This document shows, in pieces, positions 13,064 through 16,743 of a DNA stretch of 16,743 nucleotides (the first letter of the stretch is position 1; each line of letters begins with the position of its first letter). The DNA is taken from the NCBI GenBank assembly GCA_045806665.1, contig JBJMIW010000487.1, positions 1 through 16,743 on the forward strand, given 5' to 3'. The position numbers were made by a program, and so were the translations under genes. The notes below the pieces were generated by a model. It ran no database searches and had not been told where the DNA came from. It saw nothing but the letters and a program-made list of their open reading frames with translations. The stretch is from Actinoallomurus sp045806665. Its GTDB lineage: Bacteria > Actinomycetota > Actinomycetes > Streptosporangiales > Streptosporangiaceae.

Positions 13064-13102
13064 TCACCCGACGGCAGACAGTGATCACGCGGTGAACTGA
13101 TC

Positions 13103-13109
13103 GAGGTGG
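13103..13109 (+). promoter_or_regulatory. ribosome binding site pointing to ATG 13116
   Basis: GAGGTGG ends 6 bases before the ATG at 13116. That ATG opens a signal peptide in a different frame from the protein body. The GTG at 13106, the only start near here in the body's frame, lies within this site and has none of its own. Confidence 0.65.
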
Positions 13110-16100
13110 TCCCCCATGAGGCGTCTCCCGGCCGTCATGTTCGGCGTCGTCCCCGCCCTCCTGATCCTGCTCGCCCGGCCCGGCCCGGTGCCGCGGCGAG
13201 CGGCTTCCCCGCGGGACCGCCGAACGATCCGAACTACGCGCCGGTCGAGAACGGTGCGCCGGTGAGCTGCCTCACCACCTCCGCGCCGGGCGGTGAGCAG
13301 CACAACCTGTACTCCTTCATCCCGAAGTGCACGCCCACCGCGAAGGACCCGGAGGGCGCCGCCGGGATGTCCGTCGACACGGCCTGGCGGGACTACACCA
13401 CCGGCTCGCCGGACACGGTCATCGCCTACGTCGAGGCCGGGATCAACTGGCACGCCGGGGATGTGGCCGACCTCGCCGACAAGGTGTACCTCAACACCGG
13501 CGAGCTCCCGAAGCCCGCCGGCTCGACGACGTATGACAAGAACGGCGACGGGGCGGTCACCGCCTCCGACTACGCCGGCGACCCGCGCGTGCACGATTCG
13601 AACGGCAACGGCGTCATCGACCCGGAGGACCTCACCGTCGCGTTCTCCGACGGCAAGGACGACGACGGCAACGGCTTCGTCGACGACGTCTCCGGCTGGG
13701 ACTTCTACGACGACCAGAACGACCCGGCCACGCCCGACTCCACGTACGACCACGCCAACGACCAGCAGCGGGTCGCGGCCGCGCAGACCGACAACGGCAG
13801 GCTCGGTGCGGGCCTCTGCCCCAAGTGCCGGCTGCTGCCGATCCGCGCGGGCGACGAGGCGCTGGACCGTACGGACGACCTCGCGGCGGCATGGCTGTAC
13901 GCGGGCCGGGCCGGGGCCAAGGTCATCGTCAGCACGACGGCCGACCTCGGGTACTCCTCCGCGATGCGCCGCGCCGTCGACAAGCTCTGGACCGACGGCG
14001 TGGTGATGGTGGAGTCCAGCAACGACTTCGACTCGACCGACCACCAGGGCGGCATGTTCTGGCCGCACGTCATCCCCGGCAACGGCCTGGTCGCCAACGC
14101 GGCGGGCGCGCCGGGAGTGCTGGCGAACACGCTGACGAACACCTACCGCGAACGCTCGAACCTGACGTCGTTCGGCGCGAAGGCGATGTTCTCGGTGGCC
14201 ACGCTCGGCGGCTCCACGTCGGAGTCGACGCCGACCACCGGCGGACTGTTCGGCCTGCTGCTCTCGTACGGCGCGCAGGCCGCCAGGGAGAAGAAGATCG
14301 ACGGGCCGCTGACCAACGCCGAGGCCGTGCAGGTGCTGCGCGCGACCGCGAGCGACGTCGACGACGCGAGCCTGGGCTGGCCCGGCCGACCGAGCTGGGA
14401 CCGGCAGTACGGCTACGGCCGCCCGAACGCCGCCAAGGCCCTGGCCGCGGTCGCCAAGGGCGACATCCCGCCCACGACCTGGATCGAGAGCCCGGACTGG
14501 TACTCCCTGTACGACCCGACGACGACCTCCTCCGTGCCGGTCACCGGGCACATCGAGGCGCGCCGGGCGAAGAGCTTCCACTACGAGCTGGGGTTCGCGC
14601 CGGGGATCGAACCGGCCGACCCGGCATTCATCAAGGCGGGTGACGGCCAGGGCACCGGGACGTACGACGGCAAGGTCGGCACGCTGGACCTGACGCAGCT
14701 CCCCGCGTCGTTCTGGGACAAGGCGTACACGATGCCCGGCGACAAGGAGCTGTCGGCGAGCGAGCAGTACACCGTCACCCTGCGCCTGCGTGTCTGGGAC
14801 GACGCGGGCCGGATAGGCGAGGAGCGCCGCGCGATCGCCGTACACCACGACGACACGCTGCGGACCGGGTTCCCGCTGCGCTTCGGGATCGGCGGGGAGA
14901 GCCAGCCCGCCCTCGCCGACCTGCGCGGCACGGGCCACCAGGCCATCGTGTTCGGTGACGGCGACGGCCGGGTGCACGCCCTGGACGGGGTGAGCGGTCA
15001 GGAGCTGTCCGGCTGGCCCGCGACGACCAACGCGAGCCGGACCCGGATCCCCGGCTTCGACCCCGGCCATGAGCCGATCATCGCGCCGGTCTCGGTCGGC
15101 GACCTGTTCCACGACGGACGTCAGGAGGTCGTGGTCACCAGCACCACCGGCCGGACGTACGTCTTCGACGCCCAGGGCCGGCTCCTGCCCGGCTGGCCGA
15201 AGACGCTGGACACGGGCGTCTCCAAGCCCGCGATCCCCCGGCCCGCGCTCGCCTACACCCGGCTCCCTCACCAGGGCGCGACCGCCTGTCCCGTCCTCGT
15301 CGACCTGGACGGGAAGCCCGGCCTGGAGATCGTGCAGGCCGGCTGGGACGGACGGCTGCATGCCTGGCACGCGGACGGATCGGGCGTGCCCGGCTGGCCG
15401 GTGACGGTGGCGGACCCGCCGAAGCCGGCCGCGGGGCTGACCGCGATCGATGACGCGAAGCTGGACGCCACCCCTGCCGTCGCCGATCTCGATGGCGACC
15501 ATCGGCCGGAGATCGTCGTGCGCTCCCAGCACTCCGAGAGCCACGGCGCGGGCATCCAGGCTCTCGGCGCCAACTACGTGTACACGTACCACGCGGACGG
15601 CTCACCGGTGAAGGGATGGCGGGTGCGGCTGCCGTCGATCGTCACGTACTACGGCAGCGCGCAGGAGTTCATCACCGAGGCGGCGAACAGCCCGGCGGTC
15701 GCGGACGTCGACGGCGACGGCAAGGACGAGGTCGCCACCGGCCCGTCGTTCTCCGCGACGTTCCTCGTCGGCGGTGACGGCACGATCCGAGCCGCGTACG
15801 GACCGCTCAACAACCCGGCCGCCGCGCTGCTGAACCACGACGTAGCGGCCGTGCGCGCGCTGCTGACCGGCTCGTCGCCCACTCCGGCGGTGGACCTGCC
15901 GGCGTCGTTCACGACCAGCGGGGCGTTCGGGAGGTTCGGCGATGCCGGGCGGCTCGGTTACGCCGAGTCCGGGTCGGGCGCCGTGTCGCTCATCGCCGCG
16001 CTGCTGTACCCCGGCAGCGGCACCGCCATCGCCAACTACGAACGCGGCTACGACGCCGCCAGCACCCTCCCCGTGGCGGGGTACCCGCACGCGCGGGTCG

Positions 16101-16666
16101 GGCTGGACTTCCTCGGGGCGCCGCTCGTCACGGACGTCACCGGGGACGGCAAGGCCGACGTCGTCGATGGCGGGGACACCTCGACCGTGCAGGCGTTCAC
16201 CTCATCCGGTCAGGCCGCCGGATTCCCGAAGTTCACCGGCGGCTGGACGTTGTTCTCACCGTCCGCCGGCGATCTGGACGGCGACGGCCGTACGGACCTG
16301 GTGACGACGACGCGCGAGGGCTATCTGTTCGCCTGGCGGACCGGCGGACGGCCGGACGCCGAGTCGTGGACCTACCATCACGACCAGTGGCGCACCGGGC
16401 GGTACGGGACCGACACCCGCCCGCCCGGCGCCCTCCGCGACCTCCGGCGCGACGGCACGACCGTCAGCTTCGCCGCGCCGGGCGGCGACGGCTACACCGG
16501 CCGGCCCGCGTCCTACCGCCTCAGCGTGGACGGCAAGGTGTCGACGGTCGCGGCGACGGTGGACGCGGGCGGCCGGCAGAGCGTCACGGTCCCGAACGGC
16601 GCACAGAAGGTCGTCGTCCAGGCCGTCGACAGCGCCGGCAACCTTGGCCCGCCGGTGTCTCTCTGA
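13106..16666 (+). CDS. secreted atypical S8 subtilase-like protein with FG-GAP propeller and FnIII-like tail; frameshifted signal peptide
   Basis: The body frame gives 1186 residues from GTG 13106. Residues about 85-450 are a divergent subtilase. The usual catalytic Asp is Glu110 (AYVEAGINW). His216 is in DHAND instead of HGTH, the oxyanion Asn306 is in ESSND, and Ser372 is in STSESTP. Calcium-binding-like loops (DKNGDG, DSNGNG, DDDGNG) occupy residues 144-194. Residues about 595-1085 hold FG-GAP/VCBS repeats (PALADLRGTG, SVGDLFHDG, VLVDLDGKPG, AVADLDGD, AVADVDGDGKD, VTDVTGDGKAD, AGDLDGDGRTD), enough for a seven-blade beta-propeller. The end is fibronectin-III-like. I recall this subfamily as conserved in actinobacteria with the same Glu and HAN motifs, so it may be active or a binder. 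The natural start is probably ATG 13116, whose signal peptide is out of frame at a (CCCGG)3 repeat. As read, the gene is off or carries a sequencing error. Confidence 0.85.
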   Translation: MVPHEASPGRHVRRRPRPPDPARPARPGAAASGFPAGPPNDPNYAPVENGAPVSCLTTSAPGGEQHNLYSFIPKCTPTAKDPEGAAGMSVDTAWRDYTTGSPDTVIAYVEAGINWHAGDVADLADKVYLNTGELPKPAGSTTYDKNGDGAVTASDYAGDPRVHDSNGNGVIDPEDLTVAFSDGKDDDGNGFVDDVSGWDFYDDQNDPATPDSTYDHANDQQRVAAAQTDNGRLGAGLCPKCRLLPIRAGDEALDRTDDLAAAWLYAGRAGAKVIVSTTADLGYSSAMRRAVDKLWTDGVVMVESSNDFDSTDHQGGMFWPHVIPGNGLVANAAGAPGVLANTLTNTYRERSNLTSFGAKAMFSVATLGGSTSESTPTTGGLFGLLLSYGAQAAREKKIDGPLTNAEAVQVLRATASDVDDASLGWPGRPSWDRQYGYGRPNAAKALAAVAKGDIPPTTWIESPDWYSLYDPTTTSSVPVTGHIEARRAKSFHYELGFAPGIEPADPAFIKAGDGQGTGTYDGKVGTLDLTQLPASFWDKAYTMPGDKELSASEQYTVTLRLRVWDDAGRIGEERRAIAVHHDDTLRTGFPLRFGIGGESQPALADLRGTGHQAIVFGDGDGRVHALDGVSGQELSGWPATTNASRTRIPGFDPGHEPIIAPVSVGDLFHDGRQEVVVTSTTGRTYVFDAQGRLLPGWPKTLDTGVSKPAIPRPALAYTRLPHQGATACPVLVDLDGKPGLEIVQAGWDGRLHAWHADGSGVPGWPVTVADPPKPAAGLTAIDDAKLDATPAVADLDGDHRPEIVVRSQHSESHGAGIQALGANYVYTYHADGSPVKGWRVRLPSIVTYYGSAQEFITEAANSPAVADVDGDGKDEVATGPSFSATFLVGGDGTIRAAYGPLNNPAAALLNHDVAAVRALLTGSSPTPAVDLPASFTTSGAFGRFGDAGRLGYAESGSGAVSLIAALLYPGSGTAIANYERGYDAASTLPVAGYPHARVGLDFLGAPLVTDVTGDGKADVVDGGDTSTVQAFTSSGQAAGFPKFTGGWTLFSPSAGDLDGDGRTDLVTTTREGYLFAWRTGGRPDAESWTYHHDQWRTGRYGTDTRPPGALRDLRRDGTTVSFAAPGGDGYTGRPASYRLSVDGKVSTVAATVDAGGRQSVTVPNGAQKVVVQAVDSAGNLGPPVSL
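13116..13190 (+). other. out-of-frame signal peptide of the subtilase-like gene
   Basis: Reading from ATG 13116 gives MRRLPAVMFGVVPALLILLA and then RPGPVPRRAASP: a basic n-region and a hydrophobic core typical of a Sec signal peptide. This frame runs on into Arg-rich nonsense and stops. The body of the protein, including the expected cleavage site GAAA-SG, is in the frame one base behind (-1). A net gain of one base (or loss of five) in the CCCGG repeat would join the two. Confidence 0.75.
13174..13188. repeat. (CCCGG)3 tandem repeat at the frameshift
   Basis: Three perfect copies of CCCGG fall between the signal-peptide hydrophobic core and its cleavage site. Two copies (or five) would give a continuous reading frame ending in LLARPGAAASGF; three copies, as here, do not. 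Confidence 0.85.
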
Positions 16667-16743
16667 CAGCGGCCTCGGGAAGCGGCTCCGGAAGGGAAAC
16701 CCGCCGACGGTCCTTGAGAGGGCCGCCGACAGGACGTCTCTCC

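Noticed and set aside
13031..13084. 17-codon open frame ATG 13031 to TGA
   Set aside because: No ribosome binding site and no leader-peptide signature; it spans the direct repeats and is more likely regulatory DNA.
13085..15592. 835-residue open frame on the minus strand opposite the subtilase-like gene
   Set aside because: It is a V/R/G/A-rich antisense shadow caused by GC-biased codon positions. The plus strand has clear domains throughout.
1..16743. CRISPR arrays, tRNA or rRNA genes
   Set aside because: No regularly spaced repeats and no tRNA- or rRNA-like sequence were seen on either strand when read by eye.

Overview
This is a GC-rich (roughly 70%) actinomycete chromosome segment. Evidence for this is the strong G/C third-position bias, GTG starts, actinobacterial family types (DUF6504-like, NhaA-thioredoxin fusion, atypical FG-GAP subtilase), a Mycobacterium/Streptomyces-type LexA box and a SigB/SigF-type promoter. 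A Streptosporangiales or Thermomonosporaceae host is a guess. The window reads as accessory chromosome with a defence-like core.

Layout, left to right. (1) The end of an NhaA antiporter fused to a DsbA-like thioredoxin domain. (2) A small SOS-box-controlled, apparently leaderless DUF6504-type gene. It converges on a secreted-looking cupin gene across a perfect 13-bp hairpin. (3) About 470 bases without a convincing gene. (4) A TetR regulator, then a promoter with an overlapping palindrome and a structured leader, then a stand-alone acyl-CoA/AMP-dependent ligase. (5) A tnpB-carrying element bounded by 34-bp imperfect terminal inverted repeats in a CTAG context. It sits in the loop of what was probably the shared bidirectional terminator of the ligase and the next operon. 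(6) A tightly coupled four-gene minus-strand operon: a kleisin-like protein, an unknown 185-aa protein, a KITE/MksE-like winged-helix protein and an SMC-like ATPase. It resembles MksBEF/Wadjet but has an extra small subunit and no visible JetD nuclease. (7) A minus-strand class I methyltransferase. (8) An SRPBCC protein with a general-stress-type promoter and a strong terminator. (9) A large secreted subtilase-like/beta-propeller protein whose signal peptide is out of frame at a (CCCGG)3 repeat.

How the parts relate. The TetR gene, palindrome and ligase look like one regulated lipid/acid-activation unit. The four SMC-operon genes overlap by 8, 8 and 4 bases and should form one complex acting on DNA topology, perhaps plasmid restriction or chromosome organisation. 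The best candidates for something undescribed are that four-gene SMC system without a nuclease, the TIR-bounded tnpB element inside a terminator, and the pentanucleotide repeat that would switch secretion of the protease-like protein on or off. All assignments come from reading the sequence; no database search was run.
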